This document shows positions 36,141 to 45,000 of a stretch of DNA of 64,000 nucleotides, one piece after another; within the stretch, counting starts at the first letter, position 1, and each line of letters opens with the position of its first letter. Source of the stretch: Halostreptopolyspora alba (GTDB lineage: Bacteria; Actinomycetota; Actinomycetes; Streptosporangiales; Streptosporangiaceae); contig RJMB01000019.1 in assembly GCA_003725585.1 (NCBI GenBank), forward strand, positions 1-64,000. The letters are read 5' to 3'. The notes beneath the pieces were generated by a model, which did no database searches, was not told where the DNA came from, and saw nothing but the letters and a program-made list of their open reading frames with translations. Made by a program: the position numbers and the translations under genes.

Positions 36141-36392
36141 CTACAGCTCGGCGGCGCGGGCGGCGGTGAGGAAGGCGTCCCACTCGGCAGCGGGGAAGGC
36201 GAGGTGCCCGGCCTCGGGGTGCTTCGAGTCGCGCAGGGCGGCCCCGGTGGGGAGGTCGGCCACCTCGGCGCAGTTCTGACTGGCGCCGCTGTAGCTGCTC
36301 TTCCTGAAGGTCGGGGGGACGGGGGCGACCTCAACGCAGTTCGGCTCCTGGCCGCTGTAGCTGCTCTTGTGGAAGACCAATTCGTCGCTCAT
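36141..36392 (-). CDS. DUF397 protein with two tandem motifs
   Basis: 83 residues. The DUF397 signature occurs twice: 'FHKSSYSGQEPNCVEVA' and 'FRKSSYSGASQNCAEVADL', then a domain end 'EWDAFLTAARAAEL'. DUF397 proteins pair with XRE-DUF5753 regulators, as in the WhiJ type, and may modulate DNA binding. Its ATG at 36392 overlaps the stop of the XRE gene by four bases. Its stop directly abuts the stop of the methylase gene (convergent, no gap). Confidence 0.85.
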   Translation of the reverse strand: MSDELVFHKSSYSGQEPNCVEVAPVPPTFRKSSYSGASQNCAEVADLPTGAALRDSKHPEAGHLAFPAAEWDAFLTAARAAEL

Positions 36393-37252
36393 GTAGTGCT
36401 CTCCAGAGATTCGGCCAGTTCGCCGATGAATGTAGCAGTCTGTGAGGTGCTGATGGCGGTGCCTTGGATGTCGCCGAATGTCGCGCTATAGCGCTCAACA
36501 TCCCCAGGCTGCTCAAAGAATACTGAATCGGTGACTGTGCCCACATGAACGATGGGCGGGTTCATCTGGTCTGGGAACTCCAGGATGCTGAAGGGTGCCG
36601 CCAAGGCCGCGTGAGAGCCTGCGGCGAACGGAAGCAGTTGGACGTCGATGTTGGGAAGCTGAGCCATGTAGAGCAGGTGTCGCATCTGTTCCGCCATGAT
36701 CTCTCGACTACCGATCATGCGTCGCAGCGCGGCCTCGTCCATCACCACTCGTAGACGTACCGGGTTGAACTTGGTGAGGATCTCGCGTCGCGCTATCCGA
36801 GCCTTGATGCGGCGTTCGATGTCCTCAGGGCCTGTGTAGCGACCTCCCTGAAAGAGGGCTCGGGCGTACTCGGGTGTCTGTAGCAACCCTGGCACCACAA
36901 GGCCCTCGAAGCTCCGGATCACCGACGCCTCGGCCTCGAAGTCCGGTAGCGCTTGGTCACCGAAGACCTCCCGGTACTTCGACCACCAGCCCCGTTCCTT
37001 GGCGTCGCGCGCGAGCGCCTGCATGGCCCGGCGCTTGTCGGGGTCGGTGATCTTGTACAGATCCATCATGTTGTCGAGATCGGCGGTACTGATCCGCTTC
37101 GTCTCCGTCGTCTCGATCTTGCTGATCTTGGATGCCGTCCAGCCCAGGGCCTGTCCGGCTTGGGTGACGGTGAGCTGGGCATTCTCGCGGCCTTGCTTGA
37201 GTTCCGTAGCCAGTCGCCGGAGTCGCAGGGTCGGGCTGTGAGGTTCGCGCAT
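36389..37252 (-). CDS. XRE-family regulator with DUF5753 domain (WhiJ-like)
   Basis: 287 residues. The N-terminal helix-turn-helix reads 'LTVTQAGQALGWTASKISKI' followed by 'ETTETKRISTADLDNMMDLY'. The C-terminal DUF5753 region includes 'SFEGLVVPGLLQTPEYARAL' and 'MDEAALRRMIGSREIMAEQM'. This class acts as a pleiotropic regulator with DUF397 partners and HATPase proteins. Two 15-bp palindromes at 37275-37289 and 37304-37318, between it and the divergent HATPase gene, are the likely operators for autoregulation. Confidence 0.88.
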   Translation of the reverse strand: MREPHSPTLRLRRLATELKQGRENAQLTVTQAGQALGWTASKISKIETTETKRISTADLDNMMDLYKITDPDKRRAMQALARDAKERGWWSKYREVFGDQALPDFEAEASVIRSFEGLVVPGLLQTPEYARALFQGGRYTGPEDIERRIKARIARREILTKFNPVRLRVVMDEAALRRMIGSREIMAEQMRHLLYMAQLPNIDVQLLPFAAGSHAALAAPFSILEFPDQMNPPIVHVGTVTDSVFFEQPGDVERYSATFGDIQGTAISTSQTATFIGELAESLESTT

Positions 37253-37274
37253 GGCAGGAGTCTAGCCGAACTAG

Positions 37275-37289
37275 GTCGACAATGTCGAG
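37275..37289. promoter_or_regulatory. operator copy 1 for the XRE regulator
   Basis: GTCGACAATGTCGAG differs from the perfect palindrome at 37304-37318 by its first base only. It lies upstream of the XRE ATG (37252) and could repress that gene. Confidence 0.7.
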
Positions 37290-37297
37290 AAAAGCTG

Positions 37298-37325
37298 TTG
37301 ACTCTCGACAATGTCGAGTTATTCT
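37298..37325 (+). promoter_or_regulatory. promoter with embedded operator copy 2
   Basis: TTGACT (37298-37303) and TATTCT (37320-37325) form a -35/-10 pair with a 16-base spacer. CTCGACAATGTCGAG (37304-37318), a perfect 7-1-7 palindrome, fills that spacer. A repressor bound here would block RNA polymerase. The transcript would run to the HATPase gene after a leader of about 160 bases. Confidence 0.75.
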
Positions 37326-37489
37326 GAGTGTGCCAAGTCACCACAACACCACCCCCCGTGCTCACCGGTCACGCTACTAACCCCCCACCGTCCCTGTCCG
37401 GAAAACGGTCCATAGCCCGGGCACAACACGGCACCACCCCGCCGTCCACCCCCACCCGCCCGCCCAACCTGCGAGTTCAAGGAGTCGCC

Positions 37490-38059
37490 ATGACTGTCCG
37501 CGCTGCCCGCCCCACCCTCACGCAGCTACCCTCCGTGACGATCTCACCTACTCTCCTCATCCCCTGGCAGAAGAAGCACTACTTCGACCCCGCCGCCCGC
37601 TGGCGGCCCTTCCGGCGGCGGGCGTTCGTCTTCTGGGGTGAGACGGCCCTCTTCCCCCTGGTGCACGCCTTCCTCGCCGGCTGCGCCGCCGACCAGGATG
37701 CCGACTACCAGTACGTGTTCGACCTGCTGGGCACCGAACTCGCGGCGAACGCCATCCGGCACTCGCGTTCCGGGGAGCCCGGGGGCACCTTCACGCTGCG
37801 GGTGGACCGCTCCACCGAGGGCCTCACCCTCACCTGCCGCGACCACGGCCTGCCCGGCCTGCACGTCTGGGACATCCGCGACCGTTCCTATCTGGCCCCC
37901 GACCCCAACGGTCTGCGCCCCGAGGCCGAGGCGGGCCGTGGCCTCGCTCTCGTGGACCACCTGGCCACCCGGTGGGGCGACAACGGGCTACCCACCCACC
38001 GCCACGTGTGGTTCCACCTGGCCTACGACCTGACCGGCAGCGCCTGGACCGCCGCCTGA
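37490..38059 (+). CDS. HATPase (RsbW-like) ATP-binding regulatory protein
   Basis: 189 residues with a GHKL ATPase fold: the N-box 'LLGTELAANAIRHSRSGEPG', a G1-type 'TCRDHGLPGLHVWD' and the G2 segment 'EAGRGLALVDHLATRWG'. Anti-sigma/RsbW-like proteins of this type are frequent beside XRE/DUF397 pairs. The ATG at 37490 follows AAGGAG five bases upstream. It is driven by the promoter at 37298-37325. Confidence 0.85.
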   Translation: MTVRAARPTLTQLPSVTISPTLLIPWQKKHYFDPAARWRPFRRRAFVFWGETALFPLVHAFLAGCAADQDADYQYVFDLLGTELAANAIRHSRSGEPGGTFTLRVDRSTEGLTLTCRDHGLPGLHVWDIRDRSYLAPDPNGLRPEAEAGRGLALVDHLATRWGDNGLPTHRHVWFHLAYDLTGSAWTAA

Positions 38060-38094
38060 CAGCGAACCCGCCCGCGCATGCCCCCGACAGCACG

Positions 38095-38128
38095 CGGCCC
38101 GGGAGGTTCAGCCCCACCTCCCGGGCCG
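38095..38128 (+). terminator. terminator after the HATPase gene
   Basis: A perfect 13-bp stem, CGGCCCGGGAGGT (38095-38107) with its complement at 38116-38128, and an eight-base loop. Confidence 0.75.
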
Positions 38129-38167
38129 TGATCCCAGAACCCACACTTCACGAAAGGAACGGAATCA

Positions 38168-38704
38168 ATGCCCGAGACTACCGCCACCCCCGCGGCCGCC
38201 GCAGTCCCCGCCTCAGCGGCCGCCGCCGTCCCCGCCCCCACACCACCGGTGACCGTGCCGGAATGCCGGAATCCGGCGTTCGGGTTGGACCATTCTTCAC
38301 GGAGGTCCGGGCCTGGCCCCGCCCCCGTCGGCCCGTGTGCCGTCTGCGCCCATCCGCCGTGCCGGGCACGCCGGTCCGCCGCGCAGGACCGCATGTACGG
38401 CCGCACCGCCGAGTTCGCCCCCGAGCACCGCAGGGCCGCCGCCATCCAGGCCCACCACCCCCACGCGGTGGTCTGGTTCGGCGAGTCCACCCAGTCCTAC
38501 TGGGCCGCCACCCCGAGCGGCCTCGTTGAAGCCCCCGACACCGACACCCTGCTGCTCACCCTCTGGGCCACAACCACCCCCGAGCCCGGTGCGCCCGCCG
38601 GTTCGCCGAGGAACGCGGAGGCGGCACGCGCCGCGCCACCACCGCACCCAGGCCGAACCCCACGAGTCCGGCCACGACCCACCGGCCCGCACCCGCCCAC
38701 CTGA
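38168..38704 (+). CDS. hypothetical small protein of the island's regulatory insert
   Basis: 178 residues in the longest form. The ATG at 38168 follows GAAAGGAA. The first 55 residues are Ala/Pro/Thr-rich and include a copy of the interspersed repeat (38241-38316). The recognisable core is 'HAVVWFGESTQSYWAATPSG' and following LVEAPDTDTLLLTLW (residues about 98-138), of a type seen beside DUF6879/XRE genes in actinomycetes. The C-terminal 50 residues are low-complexity Pro/Arg and overlap the convergent DUF6082 gene by 149 bp. An internal ATG at 38393 may be the original start. Confidence 0.5.
   Translation: MPETTATPAAAAVPASAAAAVPAPTPPVTVPECRNPAFGLDHSSRRSGPGPAPVGPCAVCAHPPCRARRSAAQDRMYGRTAEFAPEHRRAAAIQAHHPHAVVWFGESTQSYWAATPSGLVEAPDTDTLLLTLWATTTPEPGAPAGSPRNAEAARAAPPPHPGRTPRVRPRPTGPHPPT
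38241..38316 (+). repeat. interspersed repeat, copy S-A
   Basis: About 75 bp starting CACCACCGG and containing GTTCGG and CTTCACGG. By hand alignment it matches copy S-B (41852-41925) at about 80 percent without gaps, most differences being transitions. Confidence 0.7.
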
Positions 38705-39374
38705 GCCGCCGCGCGCCACGCCCGCCGTGGGAGTGCGCGGCCTCCGCGGACTCCACGGCGGGCGGTTCCGGCGCCCGCTGGAACTCCTCGTCCAGGATGC
38801 GGTTGAACCGTCCCAGCTTCCCCTCGGTGACCACCGACAGCCGTTTCTCCCTGACCCGCCCCCAGTACGCTCGCCCCGGTGGCGCGGAGAACATCTCCCG
38901 GGCGATCGCACGCAGCCGCTTCTCGGGCATCGCGCCGGTTTCGTAGGCGACGCTCCACTGCGAGACGATCATGTTGATGTAGAGCTGCTGCCTGCGGACC
39001 TTCGGGTCGCCAGGATCGGGAACCGGCCCCCAGCACTCGTCCAGGTCCGGATCGTCCATGGCCTTCAGCAACAACTCGCTCATGGCCTGGCGGCGCGACT
39101 CCTGCACGGCGCGGCGGTTCTCGCGGAACTGGAGCACCAGGGTGGCGATGACACCGACAAGGGCGATGGTCGCGATGAGGGCGGACACCGCCCCATAGGT
39201 CTGGCCAATGAAGCTCAACCGCTGCCACTCGCCGTCGGGGCCACCGAAAGCGCGCAGCCCGATTGGTGATGCCGTCACCAGCGCTGTCGCCACGAGCACA
39301 ATGACGAACAGCGTAACGAGTGTCGGCCACCGCAGCGCGCCGTTGTCGGAGCGGTCGGCGTGGCGGCGTCTCAT
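38556..39374 (-). CDS. DUF6082-like membrane protein
   Basis: 272 residues: N-terminal membrane helix ('LVTLFVIVLVATALVTASPI'), second helix ('AVSALIATIALVGVIATLVL'), then a soluble region with 'FRENRRAVQESRRQAMSELL' and 'QLYINMIVSQWSVAYETGAM', typical of DUF6082. There is a further hydrophobic stretch near the C-terminus ('RWVVAGLVGFGLGAVVARR'). Its ATG at 39374 overlaps the DUF6879 stop (ATGA). The 3' end overlaps the convergent gene ending at 38704. Confidence 0.75.
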   Translation of the reverse strand: MRRRHADRSDNGALRWPTLVTLFVIVLVATALVTASPIGLRAFGGPDGEWQRLSFIGQTYGAVSALIATIALVGVIATLVLQFRENRRAVQESRRQAMSELLLKAMDDPDLDECWGPVPDPGDPKVRRQQLYINMIVSQWSVAYETGAMPEKRLRAIAREMFSAPPGRAYWGRVREKRLSVVTEGKLGRFNRILDEEFQRAPEPPAVESAEAAHSHGGRGARRLRWAGAGRWVVAGLVGFGLGAVVARRVPPPRSSANRRAHRARGWLWPRG

Positions 39375-39982
39375 CCCGGGTAGGAGGGTGGCCCCAGGGG
39401 CGCGATCTCCCGGCGGAAGTAGTCCGCCAGCGGCTCCGCCCGCTCGTACAGGTCGGCGACCAGAGCCGCCGCCGCACGAACGGTGGCCCGATCGTCAGCG
39501 CGCACGGCCCCGTTCGGGGTCATGTCCTCGGTGTAGCGAACCTGGTAAAGGACGTCTTCGCCCAGTATCAGAAGCTCGGGCAGCGCGCCGTCGTCTTCCA
39601 GATCGGCGACCCGCTCGGCGCCGAGCACGCGGATGGGGCGCCCGCACTCGGCGAAGACCATGTGGCTGTGCATCTCCCAACGCAGGTAGGTGCTTGGCGG
39701 GTGCTCCACGATGCGCAGCCTGCGCATCTCGACTCCGCGCTGTTCCTCGGACGCCACATCCCAGCTGACCCGTTCCCGGTCGCTCTCGAAGAGCGCGAGT
39801 ACCCGGTCCCAGTCGCCCGCCTTGAAGGCGTCCCACGCGGAGTCGCCGACCTCGTTGAAGAACTGGGCGCGTTCCAGTTTCCAGAACACCCCGCTGCGCG
39901 CGGCGTACTCACGTTTGAGGTCGGCGTGGTACTCCGGCCGGGCCATGGCCCGGCCGGAGTACGAGTTGAGACGGTCAAGCAT
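39371..39982 (-). CDS. DUF6879 family protein
   Basis: 203 residues matching DUF6879: 'GVFWKLERAQFFNEVGDSAW', 'VLALFESDRERV', 'RRLRIVEHPPSTYLRWEMHS', 'IRVLGAERVADLE' and 'PELLILGEDVLYQVRYTEDM'. Function is unknown; the family is commonly linked with XRE/DUF397 regulators. It overlaps the DUF6082 gene downstream and the frameshifted small gene upstream, forming a three-gene operon. Confidence 0.8.
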   Translation of the reverse strand: MLDRLNSYSGRAMARPEYHADLKREYAARSGVFWKLERAQFFNEVGDSAWDAFKAGDWDRVLALFESDRERVSWDVASEEQRGVEMRRLRIVEHPPSTYLRWEMHSHMVFAECGRPIRVLGAERVADLEDDGALPELLILGEDVLYQVRYTEDMTPNGAVRADDRATVRAAAALVADLYERAEPLADYFRREIAPLGPPSYPG

Positions 39983-40243
39983 CGGGGATGTCCTTCTTGG
40001 CGGCGCGGAGCATGGTGCCGGGGATGACGACCAGCCGCTCGTCGGCGCCGATGCTCATGTCCTCGGGCATGCGGGAGGTGTAGGTGTCGGTGACGTCGCG
40101 GCCCACGATGGCCACGTCGCCGTTGTTCAGTTCCCAGAGTCCGGGCAGTCGGGGGTGTCTCTGCTGTCACCCAGCTCTCGTGCCGATTTGCCCAGACGGC
40201 GGGCGAACTCCGCTGTGGGGTCGATCTCCCATGGCCTACTCAT
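39975..40243 (-). pseudogene. small gene upstream of DUF6879, frameshifted
   Basis: The ATG at 40243 opens 'MSRPWEIDPTAEFARRLGKS' and continues to a stop after 'DTPDCPDSGN'. The -1 frame then gives 'LPGLWELNNGDVAIVGRDVT', 'DTYTSRMPEDMSIGADERLV' and 'VIPGTMLRAAKKDIPDA', ending at 39975 exactly where DUF6879 begins. Restoring one C in the CCCCC run (GGGGG at 40151-40155 on the plus strand) rejoins the frames. Either a real frameshift or a sequencing error in a homopolymer. Confidence 0.75.
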
Positions 40244-40526
40244 GCGGGGACCTTCGTGAGTTCGGGGGTGCGTCGCCGCGAATCTTCCCACCTGTGGTGA
40301 TCGTTACGCCGTGAAACCGGTGGCCCATCGGAGCGGAGTCACCGGAACCCACCGGGCGGGGAGCGTCCCGAACCCCACCCCAACCGTGAGTGATCGTGCC
40401 GCTACGCCGAACCGGGCGGGCGAGAAGTGGGTACAGGTTCACGGCGGAGAACCGTCGGGCGGCCGGTGTCCACAGGTGGGGAATTCCCGTGGCGGCGGCC
40501 GGTCCCCGGCGGCGAGGCTCGCAGGC
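40244..40526. other. intergenic region holding repeat R1
   Basis: 283 bases between the DUF6879 operon and the AbiEi-like gene. It contains repeat copy R1 (40385-40459) and otherwise no gene. It should carry promoters for both divergent units. Confidence 0.5.
40385..40459 (+). repeat. interspersed repeat, copy R1
   Basis: Starts CGTGAGTGATCGTGCCGC, identical over 18 bases to copy R2 at 51271, and shares GCCGAACCGGGCGG and GTTCACGG with it. Both are in the same orientation, about 10.9 kb apart. Confidence 0.75.
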
Positions 40527-41447
40527 ATGGATTCCTTTGGGGCGGCCCACGGCATCGCGGCAGGCCAGTACGGGGTGATCAGCAGCGCGCAGGTGCGCCG
40601 GTGCGGGCTCGCCCGGCGCGACCTGCGGCGCCTGCTGTACCGGGGAACGTGGGTGCGCGTGCACCAGGGGGTCTACCGGGTTCGCCACCGTGGGAACCCC
40701 ACCTCCCGGGGGCGCCTGCTGTCGGCGGCGATGGCCGCGCAACTGGCCCTGGGACCGGCCGCGTTCGCCAGCGCCGAAACCGCCGCGCGGCTGTGGGGCA
40801 TGCGGGGGTTGCCGCCGTGGGACGGGTCAGTGCACATGACCATCCCGGCCCGGGGCACCCAGCGCAAGGTTCCCGGAATCACCCTGCACACCTGGGCCAC
40901 CGACCGGGCCGAGGTCACCGCCCGTAACGGGCTGCGGCTGACCGTGCCGGCCCGCACGCTGCGCGACGCCGTGCTGCACGTGGACCGCGACGCGGCGGTG
41001 TGCCTGCTCGACTCCGCGCTCAACCGGGGACTCGTCGCGGCCGGACTGCTGCCGGGCCTGGCCGCAGCCAACGGCGGCCGCCCCGGTGGCGCCCGCACTC
41101 TGCCGTGGTGGCGGCTGGCCGACGGCCGGGCGCAGAGCCCACTGGAGACCCGGGTGCGGCTCGTGTGCGTCGACGGCGGGCTACCGCCCGACGACCTGCA
41201 GCACCCGTTCTACGACGCCCGGGGGCGCCTCATCGCCGTCGGCGACCTGTGGTGGTCCGGCCGCCGCCTGCTCGTCGAGGCCGACGGCCGCGCACCACAC
41301 GAGACACCCCAGGCGCTGCTGCACGACCGGCGCAGGCAGAACGCGCTCGAACTCGCCCATCCCGACATCCGCATCGCCCGGTTCACCTGGGATGATCTCA
41401 GACATCCCAGCTACATCCTGGCCACCGTACGCGGCGCCGGCGGGTGA
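40527..41447 (+). CDS. AbiEi-antitoxin-like HTH protein with DUF559-type C-terminus
   Basis: 306 residues. The N-terminus resembles the AbiEi/type IV antitoxin winged helix ('GQYGVISSAQVRRCGLARRD', 'LRRLLYRGTWVRVHQGVYRV'), and 'ETAARLWGMRG' follows. The C-terminal third ('LETRVRLVCVDGGLPPDDLQ', 'GRLIAVGDLWWSGRRLLVEA') looks like the DUF559/Vsr-like nuclease fold seen in such actinomycete proteins, with D/E residues plausible for metal binding. No AbiEii-like toxin is adjacent. The ATG at 40527 was chosen; ribosome site GGCGAGG. Confidence 0.7.
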   Translation: MDSFGAAHGIAAGQYGVISSAQVRRCGLARRDLRRLLYRGTWVRVHQGVYRVRHRGNPTSRGRLLSAAMAAQLALGPAAFASAETAARLWGMRGLPPWDGSVHMTIPARGTQRKVPGITLHTWATDRAEVTARNGLRLTVPARTLRDAVLHVDRDAAVCLLDSALNRGLVAAGLLPGLAAANGGRPGGARTLPWWRLADGRAQSPLETRVRLVCVDGGLPPDDLQHPFYDARGRLIAVGDLWWSGRRLLVEADGRAPHETPQALLHDRRRQNALELAHPDIRIARFTWDDLRHPSYILATVRGAGG

Positions 41448-42091
41448 ACGGGCGAGGATCGCGTGACTTGGGCCGTGGCGGCACCGGGGGTTATCCGATT
41501 CTGCTGGCGGATTTGGCGGAAATGTGGAATGCGCGCTGCGCTCGGAATCGCCGTCTTTGGCGAAGGGCATTGTCAGCGCCATCGCCAGGGCTGCTGAACG
41601 AGCGGGGGCGCGGGTGCGGCCTCGGCGGTGGAGCGCGACGCCGCCTCACCCGTGCGTCGTGCCCGCCGCCGGTCTCCTCGGGTCAGCGACCACGCCAGGG
41701 ACGGCGCCGGCGCACTGTTTCCGCTTACCGCCGCCGGGCGGAGCCTGCGGCCGCTGCTGGTCGAGCTGTACGCCACCGGCACCCGCCTCGCCCAGGCACG
41801 CGACGCCGAGTGAAGCTCGTCTCTCCAAGGGAGACATAGGGAGTCGGCCCCACCACCGGCGGCCGTGCTGGAACGCCGGGATTCGGTGTTCGGATCGGAC
41901 CCCACTTCACGGGCGTCCGTGCCTGTCGTGGCGCCCGCGTCCCGGAAAAAACACATAAGCGCCGACAATCGCGGCCCATAGCTCCTAGAGTGGCGCCCCA
42001 CGGCGGAGCACACCAGGCCGGTTGTGGGAGGCCGGTCCGGCCGGGCATGCTCGACAGGCCCCGGGACGAGCGAGGGAGGGTGACGTAGCCG
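41448..42091. other. 644-bp region without a confident gene
   Basis: One short plus-strand frame (41628-41813) ends 'GALFPLTAAGRSLRPLLVEL', reminiscent of the C-terminus of HxlR/MarR-type regulators, so a regulator relic is possible. Repeat copy S-B lies at 41852-41925. GGGAGG (about 42074) precedes the next gene's GTG. No intact gene is supported. Confidence 0.4.
41852..41925 (+). repeat. interspersed repeat, copy S-B
   Basis: Matches S-A (38241-38316) without gaps at about 80 percent. From CGTGC to TTCACGG its spacing equals that in R1/R2, hinting that all four belong to one diverged family. Confidence 0.7.
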
Positions 42092-45000
42092 GTGCAGCCG
42101 ACCCTGGCCGCCGCCGAGGTGCGGCGCAACCTCACCCAGTACCTGTCCACCACGTTCGCCCTGGCCGACGAACCCGTCCGCGAGGCGCTGGAGAAGTTCC
42201 TCAACGACCCCACCCAGGGCATCTTCCGCGGCCCCTACCTGCGGATCCGCACCCCGTTCCGCCACGCCGGCGACGACTGGCGGCGCCACCTGGAGTGGGC
42301 GCCCGCCGGATTCGCGCCCTACCGACACCAGGCCGCCGCCTTCGAACGGCTGTCCACCCTGCACGGGCCCGCCGAACCCACCCTGGTCACCACCGGCACC
42401 GGCTCCGGCAAGACCGAGTCGTTCCTCCTCCCGCTGCTCGACCACTGCCGCCGGGAACGCGGCCGCGGCCACGCCGGTGTCAAGGCGGTCGTGCTGTACC
42501 CGATGAACGCCCTGGCCACCGACCAGGCCACCCGGCTCAACGACTACCTGTCCCAGCCCGGGATGGAACGGGTCACCGCCGGCCTCTACATCGGCGACAC
42601 CCCCGACAGCGGCTACGACCGCGTCATGACCCAGCGCGGCGAGATCCGCCGCAACCCGCCCGACATCCTCATCACCAACTACAAGATGCTCGACCTGCTG
42701 CTCCAGCGCGAGGCCGACGTGCCCCTCTGGGACGGCAGCGAACTTGGCTACGTCGTGGTCGACGAGTTCCACACCTACGACGGCGCCCAGGGCACCGACG
42801 TGGCGATGCTGTTGCGCCGCCTGGCCGCCGCCACCGGCAACAGCGAACCCGGGCGGCCACTCGGCGGGATCTGCCCGGTCGCCACCAGCGCCACCCTCGG
42901 CGCCAACGAGTCCGACGACCGCACCGGTCAGGGCGGCTCCGAGGCCGTGCGCCGCGTCGCCGCCACCGTGTTCGGCACCGAGTTCGAGCCCGGCTCCGTG
43001 GTCACCGAGGACCGCCTCGGAGTCGAGGAGTTCATGGGCAAGATCGAATACCACCTGCCCATCCCCAGCCCCTTCGCGGTCGCCAACATCCCCGACCCGC
43101 ACCACGACCCCGACGCGATGCGGCAAATCCGGCTCGCGTTCACCGACACGGACGAGACCGACCCGGCGAAACTGGGCGCCGTACTGCGCACCCACATCCT
43201 CACCGAAGCCCTGCTGAAGACCCTCGGTGGCGGTGTGGCCACCCTCGACGCTCTCCTCGACCGGCTGCCCCGCGAAGGCGCCTACCAGTGGGGCGCCGCC
43301 CTGCGCACCGGCCGCGCGCAGGCGGCCGAGGCGCTCGCGCGCTACGTCGCGCTACTGTCCACCGCCCGCGACCCCGACCACCCCGAACGCCCGTTCGTGC
43401 ACATCGAGACCCACATGTGGGTGCGCTCGATCAACCGGCTGCTGCGCGACATCTCCGGGGCCACCCCCTCCTTCAGCTGGCACGGCGAACTCGCCCCGCC
43501 GCTCGACGGCGAGACCACCGCCTCGGCCATCGGCCGAGGGCGGCTGCCCGCCGTCTACTGCCGCCACTGCGGCCGGTCCGGGTGGGCGGCCATCTCCCCC
43601 GAACGCGACCCGACCGAGCTGGACACCGACCCCGACCGCATCTACCGGGCCGCGATCTCCGGGAAGAAGGCGGTACGCCCGCTCATCCACGCCACCGCCG
43701 CCGAGGCCAAGAACCGTGCGAGCGGCCAGGCCATCCAGGTCCTCGAATCCTCCGGTGCCCGCGTGCGGCCGGTCACCGACGCCGACGCGGAGTCCGCGAC
43801 CCACGGCGAACTCGACGGGGTGCTCGTGCTCGCCGACCTCGCGCACACCAAAGAGTCCTTCCGCGCCGCCGAGAACGACCGCTGCCCCGCCTGCGACGCC
43901 GAACAGGGCACCCGCTTCCTCGGTGCCGGGCTGGCGGCGCTGGCCTCCGTCGCCGTCACCGAGCTGTTCACCAGTGGGCAGCTCGCCCAAGGCGGCGAAC
44001 AACCCAAAACCCTGATCTTCAACGACGCGGTGCAGGACGCCGCCCACCGGGCCGGGTTCGTGTCCAACCGGTCCTACACGTTCTCACTGCGCGCGCTGCT
44101 CGCCGCGCGGCTGCCCGCCGACGGCAGCCCCGCCGCCCTCAACGACCTGATCGCCGACACCGTCACCACCGCCGGCGACCCGAGATACCTGCCCTGCGTC
44201 GTCCCGCCGGACCTGCACGAGCGCGACGGCATCGACGCCGTCCTCGCCGGCGAGTGGGACGGTGACGAGCGGGTGTGGGACACCGTGGGCGAGCGGCTCG
44301 CGTTCTCGGCCGTCCTGGAGTTCGGGTTGCGCTCCCGGCAGGGCCGCACCCTGGAACTGACCCGCACCGCCGCCGCCGAGGTCGACATCGGTGACCCGGA
44401 CCGGCTCGCCGCCCTGGCGCGCGACCTGCTACTGCACCACGCCAACCGGCTCGGCCCGCTGCCCGGAGCGGACACCTTCCGCGGCTATCTGCGCGGACTG
44501 CTGGAACGTGTGCGTACCCGCGGCGGTGTCAGCCACCGCTGGCTCGACCCGTGGCTGGCCAAAGCCGGCACCCGCCGCTACGGCACCATCTGGGGCAACC
44601 GCCCCGACGGCATGCCCGCCTTCCCCGAAGGGCTGCCGGCGCCGCGCTTCGTCCTGGCCGAACCGCGCAACCGCAGCGAGTTCGACACGGTCGCCGGGCG
44701 CCGCACCTGGTACCAGGACTGGACGAGCCGCGGCCTGGGAGTCGACGACGCCACGGCGGCCCGCTACCTCGCCGCCCTGCTGGAAGCCCTCCGCGACGAG
44801 GGCGTCCTCACCCGCCGCACCGCCGCCGACCAGACCACCCGGATCTACGGGCTGCGTCCCGGGCACATCCTGGTGCGCCGCCTCGACACCGAGCACGTCC
44901 ACCGCGCCGGGGTGCTGTGCCACGTGTGCAATTGGCGCCAAACCGTGCACCCCGACCTGCTCCCCGACTGGGAAGGGGCCGCCTGCCCCCGCTACCGGTG

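Noticed and set aside
41628-41813. Possible HxlR/MarR regulator gene.
   Set aside because: Only a C-terminal-like stretch is visible, the helix-turn-helix part is missing, and there is no start with a ribosome site. It is mentioned only as a possible relic.
41573-43195. 540-residue minus-strand frame overlapping the start of the DUF1998 helicase gene.
   Set aside because: It runs across an intergenic repeat and into a well-supported coding region on the other strand; no motifs.
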